Assembly: GCF_029892155.1 (NCBI RefSeq)
Contig: NZ_JARZAG010000004.1
Coordinates: 186,001 to 250,000, forward strand
Source of the DNA: Kitasatospora sp. GAS204B
Lineage (GTDB): Bacteria; Actinomycetota; Actinomycetes; Streptomycetales; Streptomycetaceae
Length of the DNA stretch: 64,000 bases
Direction of reading: 5' to 3'
Part shown: piece by piece, positions 1 to 7,501 of the stretch
Position numbering within the stretch: position 1 is the stretch's first letter
Layout: the number at the start of each line of letters is the position of its first letter
Translations under genes and position numbers: made by a program
Notes under the pieces: generated by a model
Databases searched by the model: none
Told to the model about the DNA's origin: nothing
What the model saw: the letters and a program-made list of their open reading frames with translations, nothing else

Positions 1-150
1 GCCGGCGCCATCCGGAGCGGCATCGGGGCGGATGACGTTCGCCGCCTGCTCTGCGGCGTCGAGCATGCCGTGCGCTCCGGGCACAGCGATCCGGCGCGCC
101 GGGAGCTCTACCTCGGCGTCCTCCTCGAGGGTCTGCGCCCTCCGCGCTGA
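1..150 (+). CDS. TetR-family regulator, C-terminal fragment (5' end outside window)
   Basis: The first 49 codons are an open frame ending in TGA at 148-150. The protein reads as the C-terminal ligand-domain tail of an SbtR-like TetR regulator: the stretch DDVRRLLCGVEHAV followed by RRELYLGVLLEGLRP is typical of the last helix pair of that group. The DNA-binding part lies outside the window. The gene ends about 45 bp before two palindromic operators and 133 bp before a same-strand SDR gene, so it may control that gene. This is inferred from layout and from family resemblance only. Confidence 0.6.
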   Translation, partial: AGAIRSGIGADDVRRLLCGVEHAVRSGHSDPARRELYLGVLLEGLRPPR

Positions 151-161
151 CGGCGGCACGA

Positions 162-192
162 CCCACTCCCCACTCCCCACTCCCCACTCCCC
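162..192. repeat. Tandem 7-bp repeat CCCCACT, about four copies
   Basis: A short perfect tandem array of CCCCACT lies between the TetR tail and the palindromic operators. It is C-rich on the + strand and is probably a slippage-prone microsatellite. No function is evident. Confidence 0.8.
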
Positions 193-195
193 GTT

Positions 196-252
196 AACCG
201 GATAGGTATCCGGTTGTGCTAGCGTGCCCGCACAGAAACGGATAGCTATCCG
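196..252. promoter_or_regulatory. Two palindromic operators upstream of the SDR gene
   Basis: The site AACCGGATA-GG-TATCCGGTT (196-215) has perfect 9-bp arms, and CGGATAGCTATCCG (239-252) is a perfect 14-bp palindrome. They share the core CGGATA-N2-TATCCG and their centres are 40 bp apart. Paired palindromes of this size in front of an oxidoreductase gene are typical TetR operators. The most likely binder is the TetR protein whose tail ends at position 150. Occupancy would block transcription of the SDR gene starting at 283. Confidence 0.7.
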
Positions 253-282
253 AATAATCCGGCAGCAGCGAAGGGCAGAGCA

Positions 283-1182
283 ATGAGTCAACGGGCAGTG
301 GTGACAGCGGGCACCGGGGGCATCGGCCTGGAGACCGCCAAGGCACTCGCGGAGCAGGGGTTCGCCGTCACTGTGGTCGGCCGCAACGCCGAGCGCGGCA
401 CGAGCGCCGTCGAGCGGATCGCAGCGGTGGCAACCGGAGCCGCACCGCGATTCGTGGCTGCCGACCTCGCATCGCTCGACCAGGTACGAGCGCTGGCCGC
501 GCACCTGGCGGCCGAGGGTCCGCTGAAGGTGCTGGTCAATAACGTCGGCGCCATGTTCGCGCGCAGGCAGCAGACGCTCGACGGCATCGAGGCGTCGTTC
601 GCCGTCAACCACCTCTCGCCGTACCTGCTGACCGAGCTACTGCTCGACCAGCTCCAAGCAGACACGCCGAGCCGGATCGTCAACGTCACCTCAGGCGCGA
701 TCAAGGTCGCCAAGCGCACCTTCGACGCCGTGGAACCACCGGGCGGCTACTACGGCTTCCACTGGTACGGCCGCGCCAAGCTCGCCAACCTCGCCTACAC
801 CCTGCACCTGGCCGAGCGCCTGCACGGCACCGGCATCACCGTCTTCGCAGCCGACCCCGGCGGCGCCGCGACCGACATGACCAACGGCACCATGACCTCA
901 CCGAAGATCGTCTCCCCGGCACTGCGCCTGCTGTGGCCGCTGGTCCGCCGGACCTTCGAACGCTCCACCGCCGGCCCGGCAACCGTTGCCGCCCGGCCGT
1001 CCGTCTTCGCCGCCACCGACACTTCACTCGACGGGCGGACCGGCCTGCTCATCGGGCCCGAGGCCCGGCCTGTCCCCGCCTTCCGCGGTGCCACCGACCC
1101 CCAGGTCATCGACAACGTCCTCAGGCTCAGCCGGCAGTTGGCACCGCTGCATCGCGGTGGGCAGGCCTCAGTGAACATGTAG
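283..1182 (+). CDS. Short-chain dehydrogenase/reductase (SDR)
   Basis: This 299-residue protein has a classical SDR layout. The Rossmann nucleotide motif TAGTGGIG is at residues 8-15, NNVG (the NNAG equivalent) at 86-89, the catalytic Ser near 137 and the YGRAK catalytic Tyr162/Lys166 pair. The length and the C-terminal extension after the active site resemble retinol-dehydrogenase/WW-domain-oxidoreductase-like bacterial SDRs. The substrate is unknown and it should act in the cytosol with NAD(P)H. The ATG at 283 has AAGGGCAGAG upstream. The two CGGATA palindromes in its promoter suggest control by a TetR repressor, perhaps the one encoded just upstream. A role in detoxifying small ketones or aldehydes is only a guess from that arrangement. 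Confidence 0.85.
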   Translation: MSQRAVVTAGTGGIGLETAKALAEQGFAVTVVGRNAERGTSAVERIAAVATGAAPRFVAADLASLDQVRALAAHLAAEGPLKVLVNNVGAMFARRQQTLDGIEASFAVNHLSPYLLTELLLDQLQADTPSRIVNVTSGAIKVAKRTFDAVEPPGGYYGFHWYGRAKLANLAYTLHLAERLHGTGITVFAADPGGAATDMTNGTMTSPKIVSPALRLLWPLVRRTFERSTAGPATVAARPSVFAATDTSLDGRTGLLIGPEARPVPAFRGATDPQVIDNVLRLSRQLAPLHRGGQASVNM

Positions 1183-1243
1183 TCGCGACGTTCTGTGACT
1201 GCTGGAGAGACCTGGCAGCCACGACCTGGGAAGCGTGGTTGCC

Positions 1244-1440
1244 ATGAACATCGGCGAGGATATCGCCCGGGTGCTTGCCGCCGAGGGTCTCACCGTGTAC
1301 GTGTACAGGGCCTGAAGGTGCTCGACAGCGACCGTCTCGAACAGCTGGACCTGCCGGATCACGAGACTGTCGTCGAGTGGCCCGAGTACATGCCCATGTT
1401 CTTCCCGGAGGTGAGCGGTGACAGCGGTTCCGACGCTTGA
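1244..1440 (+). pseudogene. Small frameshifted gene upstream of the DUF6879 gene
   Basis: An ATG at 1244 opens MNIGEDIARVLAAEGLTVYV and then stops at TGA 1313-1315. The frame one step over continues with protein-like sequence (VLDSDRLEQLDLPDHETVVE...) to a TGA at 1438-1440 that overlaps the start of the next gene. Joining the two frames near position 1305 would give one protein of about 65 residues, so a one-base frameshift is the simplest reading. Two separate tiny ORFs remain possible. The family is not recognised. The overlap with the DUF6879 start suggests the intact ancestor was translationally coupled to it. Confidence 0.45.
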
Positions 1441-1933
1441 GGAACTCTTCGCCGCGTGCCAACGGTCGGCCGTCCACCTGGAGATGCGCGACGGCTACAT
1501 GCGTGACGATCCCAGGTTCATCGCCTGGCAGGCCGGGACGCTCAACCTCTCGGCTCTCGACGAGGCAGAGCGACCGTGGATGGCCTTGATGACCGAGACC
1601 ACCAGCCGCGGCGTCCGAATTCGGCGAGCGCGGATCGTCTCGGAGCCGATCAGTGACTACGTGCGGTACGAGTACGACCTCACCCCGGGCAACGTTGCCT
1701 CCGGCGAGCTCGTCAGGTGGCTGCCGCGGCGCCAGAGCACTGACCTGGCTCTGCCGGGCAACGATTTCTGGCTGTTCGACGATGAGACGTTGTTGCTCAA
1801 CCACTTCGACGGGGACGGCAGTTTTCTCGACCACGAGCTGATCACGGATCCAGCGGTCAGCAAGCTCTGCAGCACCGCGTTCGAATCGGTCTGGAACCGC
1901 GCCATCCCGCACGAGGAGTACCGGCCGGCCTGA
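1418..1933 (+). CDS. DUF6879-family protein
   Basis: This 171-residue acidic cytosolic protein starts with GTG at 1418, five bases after a good GGAGG ribosome site. It resembles the DUF6879 family, common in Streptomyces beside Scr1-type XRE regulators and DUF397 proteins. Family-like features are the internal GVRIRRARIVSEPISDYVRYEY block and the late tryptophan/aspartate-rich stretch FWLFDDETLLLNHFDGDG. The function of the family is unknown. No XRE partner sits directly next to it here; the immediate neighbours on both sides are gene remnants, which suggests a rearranged site. Confidence 0.75.
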   Translation: MTAVPTLEELFAACQRSAVHLEMRDGYMRDDPRFIAWQAGTLNLSALDEAERPWMALMTETTSRGVRIRRARIVSEPISDYVRYEYDLTPGNVASGELVRWLPRRQSTDLALPGNDFWLFDDETLLLNHFDGDGSFLDHELITDPAVSKLCSTAFESVWNRAIPHEEYRPA

Positions 1934-1934
1934 C

Positions 1935-2072
1935 CGACACCTGCGCGTGGGGATCACCGCCCGGGTGTACCTGCCCTACGGGCAGGAGTGGTACGGCTAC
2001 TTCATGTGTCGCCTGGCGGAGCGTCCGGCGAACCTGACGTTCTTCCTGCGGGCGGTGGCGACCCGGGGCTGA
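1935..2072 (+). pseudogene. Proline dehydrogenase C-terminal remnant
   Basis: The frame ending at TGA 2070-2072 encodes about 45 residues that read like the extreme C-terminus of proline dehydrogenase: RVYLPYGQEWYGYFMCRLAE followed by a RPANLTFFLRAV ending. In the intact enzyme this is the end of the flavin-binding barrel. No start codon or upstream barrel sequence exists here, because the frame upstream runs directly into the stop of the DUF6879 gene. It is therefore a fragment left by a deletion or insertion. The assignment rests on family memory and would be confirmed by a protein search. Confidence 0.6.
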
Positions 2073-2134
2073 CGGACGGTCAGCTGGGCTGAGCTGTGGC
2101 GGAGTCGAATTCGGCTCCGCCACAGTCGCGCTCG

Positions 2135-2686
2135 CTAGCGCGCGTTGCTGCTCAGCAGGCGGTGCGGGCCAAGGAAGTACGAGAGCGCCGCGAGTGACGG
2201 GCCGTCCTGGACCTGACCGGTGGCCAGCAGCTTCAGCAGCTCGGACTCGGGCATCCACTCCACCCGAGTCGCCTCGCTCCCGTCGATGGGCGCCCCGATC
2301 TGCTCGCAGGCGGTGGCGTGGAAACACTGGAAGCGCATCGTGCTGATGCCCGCCAGTGCGTCGTACTCCACCAGCGGCGTGACGCTTGCCGGCCGCCAGC
2401 CGGTCTCCTCCTCGATTTCCCGGCTGATCGCCACGGCCGGGTCCTCTCCGGGCTCCGCCCAACCGGCCGGGACCTCCCAGCCCCAGTGATCGGTGATGAA
2501 CCGGTGCCGGTACAGCAACAGGAAACGGCCCTGCTCGTCAGTGACAACGGACGTCACGGACGCCTTCGGCATCGTGACCACGTGATGGTCGATCCGGCCG
2601 ACGCCGGGGATCTCGACGTCATCCAGCCAGACCTCGACGTAGGGGCTGTCGTAGACGCGCCGCCGCCCGTAGCTCTTCCACTCCAC
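2135..2686 (-). CDS. Nudix hydrolase
   Basis: This 183-residue protein carries a complete Nudix box: G75-x5-E81-x7-R89-E90-I-x-E-E-x-G-W97, the metal-binding helix that hydrolyses nucleoside diphosphates linked to another group. The N-terminal part with the HHV and YRHRF motifs resembles ADP-ribose/NDP-sugar pyrophosphatases. It lies 13 bp downstream of the XRE-TPR regulator on the same strand, so the two are almost certainly co-transcribed. The substrate cannot be told from sequence. Regulator-Nudix pairs of this kind are common in Streptomyces. Confidence 0.88.
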   Translation of the reverse strand: MEWKSYGRRRVYDSPYVEVWLDDVEIPGVGRIDHHVVTMPKASVTSVVTDEQGRFLLLYRHRFITDHWGWEVPAGWAEPGEDPAVAISREIEEETGWRPASVTPLVEYDALAGISTMRFQCFHATACEQIGAPIDGSEATRVEWMPESELLKLLATGQVQDGPSLAALSYFLGPHRLLSSNAR

Positions 2687-2699
2687 CGGGCGGGCCTCC

Positions 2700-3965
2700 T
2701 CAGACGCGAACGAGCTGGTGCTTCGACTCTCTCACGCGCTCCTCAACCTCCCTCACCGGGGCATCCGCCCGCAGCGGCCGCAACGTGTGCTGGAAGGCCT
2801 GCGCCCGCCGGATCAACGGCTCGACCACACTGCCCTGCGCGATGTCCATGGCCAGGTGTCCAAGCGTGCACGCCGCATCAAGGTCGCCCTGGCGGATCCG
2901 GCACTCGGCGAGATCGAAGGTGAGGATCGCTCTGCCTTTCGCGTCGGCCCGATCCCGCAGCTCCAGGGCATCGGTCAGCAGGTCTGCCGCGGCATCGTGG
3001 TCCCCGAGCAGCGCGTGTGTCTCTCCGGCGAGGCCGGTCAGGCGGGGAGGGGTGAAGAAGTCCAGGCCACCGATGGGATCGCTGGCCTGGGCGAGTAGTT
3101 CACCGGCTCGTGTGAGGGCGGTCAGGGCCGGGCGGTGGTCGCGCTGCGCCGTGAGTGCCCGAGCGTAGTTGGCGGCGATCCAGGCGCGCCGGCGCGTTGA
3201 GGCGCCGCCGGCCAGACTGTCGGCCTGGGCGAGGAGGGTCAGTGCGTGCTGGGCGCGGCCGGCGGTGTGTTCGGCGATGCTCTGCATCGTCAGGAGCCAT
3301 GCCTGCAGGGCGTCGTCTTGGGCCTCGCCAATGGCGACTTGGCCCATGTGGAAGAGTGCTGCGGAGCGTGGCCCCTCCCCGGTGTCGAGATAGGCGAGGC
3401 CGAGGAGGCCGGACAGGACAGTCAGTATCTGTACGCACCGCCGCCGGGCGCTGAGAGACTGTGGGCGGCTTAGGAGTTGGTGCACGGCGGTGAGCTGGCG
3501 CTGCATCGTTGGGACGGTCTCGGCTGGCGAGGACGACGGGTATCGGTAGGCGAGGTCGGCGACCGCGGCTTCCAGGTGAAGCAACGTGGCGTCGCTGGCT
3601 GTGGATCGGGTGAGCAGGTCCAGGATTTCCCAGGTCTCGGGGACCGTGGCTGGGCTGTAGTCGGGGACTGCTGGAGTCTCCCACTGGCGGTCGGCGAGGC
3701 CGAGGAGGCGGCCGGGGATGCGCAGGCCGTCGGCGATGCGCTCGACGACCTCCATGCTGGTGATGACGCGGTTTCCGTTGATGATCTCGGTGATTCGGCT
3801 GGTGGACATGCCCGTGAGGCGGGCGATGCGGGCCGGATAGATGCCGGCGCGGACCTTGGCCAGCCGGAAGACGGCACCCATGTGGCGCTGCGCGCAGGCG
3901 GCAACGAACTGACTATCCGCCAACAGGTGTTCTGGCAGGGGCTCTTGCGGTCCGATGTCGGACAT
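2700..3965 (-). CDS. XRE-family regulator with TPR-like C-terminal domain
   Basis: This 421-residue protein has an N-terminal helix-turn-helix around residues 30-75 (ARLTGMSTSRITEIINGNR is the recognition region), followed by an all-alpha, alanine/leucine-rich region with TPR-like helix pairs (for example LYHMGQVAIGEAQDDALQAW-type segments). This architecture is the common Streptomyces tetratricopeptide XRE regulator. The ATG at 3965 is preferred over an upstream one because GGAGAG lies about nine bases before it. It heads the operon with the Nudix gene and is divergent from the small-ORF/terpene-synthase operon starting at 4049. It could therefore control both directions. The ligand is unknown. 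Confidence 0.85.
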   Translation of the reverse strand: MSDIGPQEPLPEHLLADSQFVAACAQRHMGAVFRLAKVRAGIYPARIARLTGMSTSRITEIINGNRVITSMEVVERIADGLRIPGRLLGLADRQWETPAVPDYSPATVPETWEILDLLTRSTASDATLLHLEAAVADLAYRYPSSSPAETVPTMQRQLTAVHQLLSRPQSLSARRRCVQILTVLSGLLGLAYLDTGEGPRSAALFHMGQVAIGEAQDDALQAWLLTMQSIAEHTAGRAQHALTLLAQADSLAGGASTRRRAWIAANYARALTAQRDHRPALTALTRAGELLAQASDPIGGLDFFTPPRLTGLAGETHALLGDHDAAADLLTDALELRDRADAKGRAILTFDLAECRIRQGDLDAACTLGHLAMDIAQGSVVEPLIRRAQAFQHTLRPLRADAPVREVEERVRESKHQLVRV

Positions 3966-4048
3966 CTCGTCTCTCCGCCTCACTTGACCGTGGTCGATGC
4001 ATCACGGACGGTCATCGGTGACAGGGTAGCGAGTGGAGATGGACCACG

Positions 4049-4153
4049 ATGAGTACTCACAAGGACCCTTGGGCGCTGCCCTGCTGCCGCCGATGCTTCT
4101 CCTGCCTGAGCCCGCAGATCGCCGTACCGGGCCATGTCACCGAAAGGCAGTGA
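4049..4153 (+). CDS. Small cysteine-rich ORF (34 residues)
   Basis: The ATG at 4049 follows a GTGGAGATGG ribosome-site-like stretch and opens a 34-codon frame containing PCCRRCFSCL, a cluster of four cysteines (CC-x2-C-x2-C) that could bind a metal. Its TGA at 4151-4153 is separated from the next ATG by one base, which suggests translational coupling. It begins the compact operon leading to the terpene-synthase-like gene. There is no recognised family. The tight spacing and the cysteine cluster are the reasons to treat it as real. Confidence 0.45.
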   Translation: MSTHKDPWALPCCRRCFSCLSPQIAVPGHVTERQ

Positions 4154-4154
4154 G

Positions 4155-4337
4155 ATGCCGGTCAATACAGCCGACGACCCGCCCAGCACCCGGGCATACA
4201 CCTATGCCCAACTACACGAGGAGCAGTGCGTAACCTGCGACGCCCGCGAGGCTCTGGCCCCAGCCGGGCACCGCACCGTGGACAGCCTTGTGTGGGCCGT
4301 GGTCGCTTGCCCCGAGCACGTGAGGGTGGCGGCGTGA
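4155..4337 (+). CDS. Small protein with CxxC and CPEH motifs (60 residues)
   Basis: The ATG at 4155 follows AAAGGCAGTGAG. The 60-residue product contains CVTC early and CPEHV near the end, a pattern that could coordinate one zinc ion. The upstream ORF stops one base before it, and its own stop overlaps the GTG of the terpene-synthase-like gene in a GTGA junction. This gives three coupled reading frames in a row. Similar short CxxC...CPEH proteins occur in Streptomyces regulatory operons, but no function is known to me. Confidence 0.6.
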   Translation: MPVNTADDPPSTRAYTYAQLHEEQCVTCDAREALAPAGHRTVDSLVWAVVACPEHVRVAA

Positions 4338-5263
4338 TCGAGACCGACACTCGGTACCCGGGCCTGCACCGCGCCGTCCTCGCTTTCCTGGAGCGGCACG
4401 CCCTGCACCACGACCCGCTCGGCTATCTGGACCACGGCTACGTGACCTTGTTCCTTGCTGCGTGGCGGGGTTCGACCGGGGAGCCGTTGGAGTTGGCCGC
4501 GTGCTGGGGCCTGTTGGTGTGGCGGCTCGATGACGTGATCGACACGGAGCTGCGCGACGCGGCACCGAAGGCGGTCGGCCAGCTTGTCGCCCGGTTGGTC
4601 GATGTCCTGGATGGGGAGTCTGCCGAGCAGGGCGATCACCCCACGGTCCGGGCGCTCGCGGAGCTGGTCCGGCGGACCTTCACGGTGATGCCGGAGGACT
4701 GGTGGGCGCGCTACGCATCCGAGTTGGATGCGTGGATCCGTGCGGCGGTCGACAAGTTGGAGGGCTACGTCCGTCCGCGCCGGACTCCGACGTTGCGGGA
4801 GTATGTGACGCTGCGGCCGATCGATGGCGGCATGCTGCTCGCCGCGATGTGGACCGAGCTCGCCCTGCAGTGCGTCACCCCCGACTGGACCTCGCTGCCG
4901 GTGAACTCGCTGCTCAGCTGTTTCTCGGAGATCGGCACCCTGACCAACGACCTCGCGGCCAACGGCCAGGGTGACACCTTCACCGCGCAAGACGCCCTGG
5001 CCCGCACCACGGGTCTGTCCGCCGAGCAGGCCCGTCAGCGAGTGGGCCAGCAACTGGAAGCGGAGAAGCACCGGTTCGCGTGGCTGCTCATGGCCGTACG
5101 CGCCGATGCCATCGCCGACCTCGCAGGCCGCTATCCGGCGCCCCTGTCTCCGGACACCGTGACATTCGCACTCGCGCTCGACCGGTTCCGGCAGGCGCTC
5201 ACCGACTGGACGGGCACCAGCTCCAGGTACCAGCCGGCCGCTCTGATCGAAAGGACGAGTTGA
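4334..5263 (+). CDS. Class I terpene-synthase-like protein with degenerate second metal motif
   Basis: This 309-residue protein has the aspartate-rich motif DDVID at residues 66-70 (LVWRLDDVIDTE) that binds magnesium and diphosphate in class I terpene cyclases. It also has a matching LREYVTLRPIDGG segment with the pyrophosphate-sensing arginine near 161. The second metal site (NSE triad) should follow ND at 205-206, but here reads NDLAANGQGD: the Ser/Thr is Ala209 and the expected Glu is Gly213, with Asp214 one place on. The fold is recognisable but activity is uncertain. The GTG start overlaps the stop of the preceding 60-residue ORF, and its own stop overlaps the next ATG. It may use a prenyl diphosphate or be a non-catalytic binder. 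Confidence 0.75.
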   Translation: MIETDTRYPGLHRAVLAFLERHALHHDPLGYLDHGYVTLFLAAWRGSTGEPLELAACWGLLVWRLDDVIDTELRDAAPKAVGQLVARLVDVLDGESAEQGDHPTVRALAELVRRTFTVMPEDWWARYASELDAWIRAAVDKLEGYVRPRRTPTLREYVTLRPIDGGMLLAAMWTELALQCVTPDWTSLPVNSLLSCFSEIGTLTNDLAANGQGDTFTAQDALARTTGLSAEQARQRVGQQLEAEKHRFAWLLMAVRADAIADLAGRYPAPLSPDTVTFALALDRFRQALTDWTGTSSRYQPAALIERTS

Positions 5264-5619
5264 TGAAGCCGTACCAGACCAGGGCGCTCGCCGAACTGCG
5301 CGTCCTCGGCCGCCGCCTGGACGCCGCCGCGAAGCAGGGCGCCGACGCGAGCGCGCTGGATCCGCTGCTCGCCGACATGCGGCACCTGCACGTGGGGATC
5401 GCCGACCACCTGGCCGCCGAGCTCGGCCTACCGCTCCGCCGCAGGGCGCGCCCGGCGGCGCTGCTCGTACGCGGCCGGACGGTCGGCCCGTGCCCTGGTG
5501 TCACCGGGGCACGGGCCGTCGCCGTCCGTGCGGCACGCCTGACCGGCGCTCAGGCCAGCCAGTACCCGAAGTACGCCAGCCCCAGCCCGGCCAGCAGGAT
5601 CAGCGGTCCGGGCAGGTAG
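5263..5619 (+). CDS. Small hypothetical protein coupled to the terpene-synthase-like gene
   Basis: The ATG at 5263 overlaps the terpene-synthase-like stop (TGATG). The first 60-70 residues are helical and plausible (TRALAELRVLGRRLDAAAKQ...). The rest is arginine/alanine-rich, runs through the hairpin at 5485-5517 and then overlaps the convergent membrane-protein gene, so the true C-terminus may be spurious. No family is recognised. Its position at the end of a four-gene coupled operon suggests an accessory role for the terpene-synthase-like protein. Confidence 0.5.
   Translation: MKPYQTRALAELRVLGRRLDAAAKQGADASALDPLLADMRHLHVGIADHLAAELGLPLRRRARPAALLVRGRTVGPCPGVTGARAVAVRAARLTGAQASQYPKYASPSPASRISGPGR
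5485..5517. terminator. Hairpin terminator between convergent operons
   Basis: Perfect 11-bp arms GGCCCGTGCCC (5485-5495) and GGGCACGGGCC (5507-5517) enclose a loop that itself contains GGTG-T-CACC. It lies between the terpene-synthase operon and the convergent type VII module and can serve both strands. No U-tract is obvious, as usual in Streptomyces. Confidence 0.65.
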
Positions 5620-5783
5620 TCCGCCGGCTTCTCGGCGACCTTCCAGGTGCCGACGATCGCCGCGACGCCGGTGCCCACCACGACGAGCGCGATGAGCTCG
5701 ATCACCGCCACCACCAGGCCGATCCAGCCCGGGGTGTGGTTGGTGACGGTGAAGCTGGCCAGCGGCCGGATCTGGTACCTCAC
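5550..5783 (-). CDS. Small two-helix membrane protein
   Basis: The 77-residue product has two clear hydrophobic helices: about residues 20-45 (WIGLVVAVIELIALVVVGTG) and about 58-76 (GPLILLAGLGLAYFGYWLA). It begins 3 bp after the stop of the WXG100-type protein and ends the EspC-WXG operon. A membrane protein encoded directly after a large type VII substrate could be an immunity protein or a secretion accessory. Neither role is shown by sequence. Confidence 0.65.
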   Translation of the reverse strand: MRYQIRPLASFTVTNHTPGWIGLVVAVIELIALVVVGTGVAAIVGTWKVAEKPADYLPGPLILLAGLGLAYFGYWLA

Positions 5784-5786
5784 GTG

Positions 5787-6923
5787 CTACTGCCCTTCCG
5801 CCGCCAGTGCCTGGAGATCCGACTCGATGCCGGAGCCCGAAGCATAGACGGAGGCGTTGACGCCGATCGCCCGGCTCTGCTTGTAGATCTCGTCCTGGAG
5901 CTTGCCGGTCTCGCTGAGGTTGTCGCCGCCGGTCCGGCCCTTGGCGTCCATGTTCTCGCCGTCCTTGGCGCTGCGGTGATTGCCGAGGGCGCCGGTGGCG
6001 GCGTTGGTGAGGGCGTCCTGCCACATCGCGGAGCCGCTGGCGTCGTTCTGCCAGTCGGCGACCTCCGCGCCCGCGACGTTGCCCAGGGCGCCGTTGATCA
6101 GGTTGCCGGCCTTGCCGTTCCCGGTGAGCGCGTTGGCCACCATGTTCGGCATCTTCACCCCGCCGGCCAGCACCGCGCCGCCGCCGGCGAAGAGGGCCGT
6201 GCCGCCCGCGTCCCAGGCGCCGCCCTCCAAGTCCTTCGTGTAGGTGACCGGTTGGCCGCTCAGCGCCTGGTTCAGCATGGTGCTGCCGGAGTCGGCGACG
6301 AAGTTGGTCGCGAAGGTGGGGATCGCCTTCTCCAGGAAGGTGCCGCTGATCTTGGCGACCGTCTTCATGATCGTCTCCAGCACGGAGATGGTCTTCTCGG
6401 AGAGGCTGGTGAACTTCTCCAGCAGTTCCGCGATCTTCTCGGCGGCCGTGGTGAAGTTCTTCACCAGCTCCATGATCTTGGCCACCCGGGAGGCCACCGC
6501 CGCGTTCGCGACCAGGTCCGAGAGGAAGCCGGTGAAGAACGACAGCGCGGCGCCCGCCACCTCCATCTCGGCGATCTGGACCCCGATGTCGATGATCTCC
6601 TTGTTGATGCTGTCGATCTCATCGGCATAGGACCGCAGGCCACCGGCCACCTGGTGGAAGTTCCCGGCCACCTCGTCGACGACCTTCTTGACGCCCTGCC
6701 AGTGCTTGACGAACGCGTCGTGCGCCGGACCCGACCAGTCCTTCGCGTCGAGCGCGCTGATCGCGCTGTCGACCGCGGTGCCGAGCCCGGTCAGCTCGTT
6801 GCCCATGGTGTCCCAGGTCTGCGCGATCGAGCGCAGCGCGTCCCCGTCACCGCCCGGCAGTTCCACGCCGCACGCTTGCAGGACCTCGAGGACCTTGCCG
6901 TCGATCCATCCGTTGATGCTCAT
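5787..6923 (-). CDS. WXG100-type (CpnT N-terminal-like) type VII secretion substrate
   Basis: This 378-residue protein has a WXG motif (W63-S-G65) in a long helical hairpin, the hallmark of type VII (ESX) substrates. It continues with a hydrophobic/amphipathic helical region (about 120-210) and a Gly/Ala-rich segment around 230-300 (GGTALFAGGGAVLAGG). The layout resembles the N-terminal channel-like half of CpnT-type proteins and other actinobacterial T7SS effectors. The short polar C-terminus, rich in Asp/Gly/Lys, shows no toxin domain I can name. It sits between an EspC-like protein upstream and a small membrane protein downstream, as expected for a secreted complex. Confidence 0.75.
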   Translation of the reverse strand: MSINGWIDGKVLEVLQACGVELPGGDGDALRSIAQTWDTMGNELTGLGTAVDSAISALDAKDWSGPAHDAFVKHWQGVKKVVDEVAGNFHQVAGGLRSYADEIDSINKEIIDIGVQIAEMEVAGAALSFFTGFLSDLVANAAVASRVAKIMELVKNFTTAAEKIAELLEKFTSLSEKTISVLETIMKTVAKISGTFLEKAIPTFATNFVADSGSTMLNQALSGQPVTYTKDLEGGAWDAGGTALFAGGGAVLAGGVKMPNMVANALTGNGKAGNLINGALGNVAGAEVADWQNDASGSAMWQDALTNAATGALGNHRSAKDGENMDAKGRTGGDNLSETGKLQDEIYKQSRAIGVNASVYASGSGIESDLQALAAEGQ

Positions 6924-6938
6924 CGTGTCGCCCCCCGC

Positions 6939-7265
6939 TCAGACCGCGCGGCCAACGGACTTGGCCTGCGTCTCCACGGCCCGGTCCACGTCGGTGTAGC
7001 AGCCGGCGGTCGCCGTCAGCCGCTCGCCGGTGCCGTCCAGCACCTGGGAGAGCTGGCCCAGTGCCTTGCTGACGTTGGTGAGCAGCGAGGCGTAGTTCTT
7101 CGCCGCGCCGTCGCAGGCGCCGAGTACTCCGAAGGCGGCGGCGGGGTTCGAGGCGCCCGACTCGAACGTCGAGATCTGTGTGGTGAGGTCATGCGCCTCG
7201 GTGTGGAACTTGGTCGCCAGGCTGGCCACCGTCGGTGGGTGCACCTGGAACTGCTGTCCGGCCAT
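6939..7265 (-). CDS. EspC/WXG100-like ESX secretion-associated protein
   Basis: The 108-residue product resembles the EspC-like ESX target family. It has an N-terminal QFQVHPPTVASLATKF segment and a long amphipathic helical hairpin ending in LTATAGCYTDVDRAVETQAK. It precedes the WXG100-type protein by 15 bp in the same operon and probably forms a helical heterodimer with it for export. The ATG at 7265 follows GGGGAATAGAGA. No ESX ATPase (EccC) or membrane core genes are in the window, so secretion must rely on a system encoded elsewhere. Confidence 0.75.
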   Translation of the reverse strand: MAGQQFQVHPPTVASLATKFHTEAHDLTTQISTFESGASNPAAAFGVLGACDGAAKNYASLLTNVSKALGQLSQVLDGTGERLTATAGCYTDVDRAVETQAKSVGRAV

Positions 7266-7501
7266 TCTCTATTCCCCGTTCTGGGTGTTGCCTTGCCAAT
7301 CCACTGGATCCCAGTAGCGCGACATGATGCCACACGGTGGGTCAGGTGCGGCCGGCGAGACCAGATGTGACGAACGGGGCGCGGGTGGTGCGGAGTTGGT
7401 GTTGGTCGTGCACGGTCGGAGTGTCGGCGGCAGGGCGGGGCGGGCGCTGCCGATGGTGCGCAGGTGGCTCGTCGGTGGCGGGCCGGCACTTCCTTGTAGG
7501 A

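Noticed and set aside
5490..7370. Very long open frame (about 626 codons) on the + strand across the type VII module
   Set aside because: It is a GC-bias shadow of the minus-strand WXG100/EspC genes: its product is Arg/Gly/Asp-rich low-complexity with no domain, while the minus strand gives clear families.
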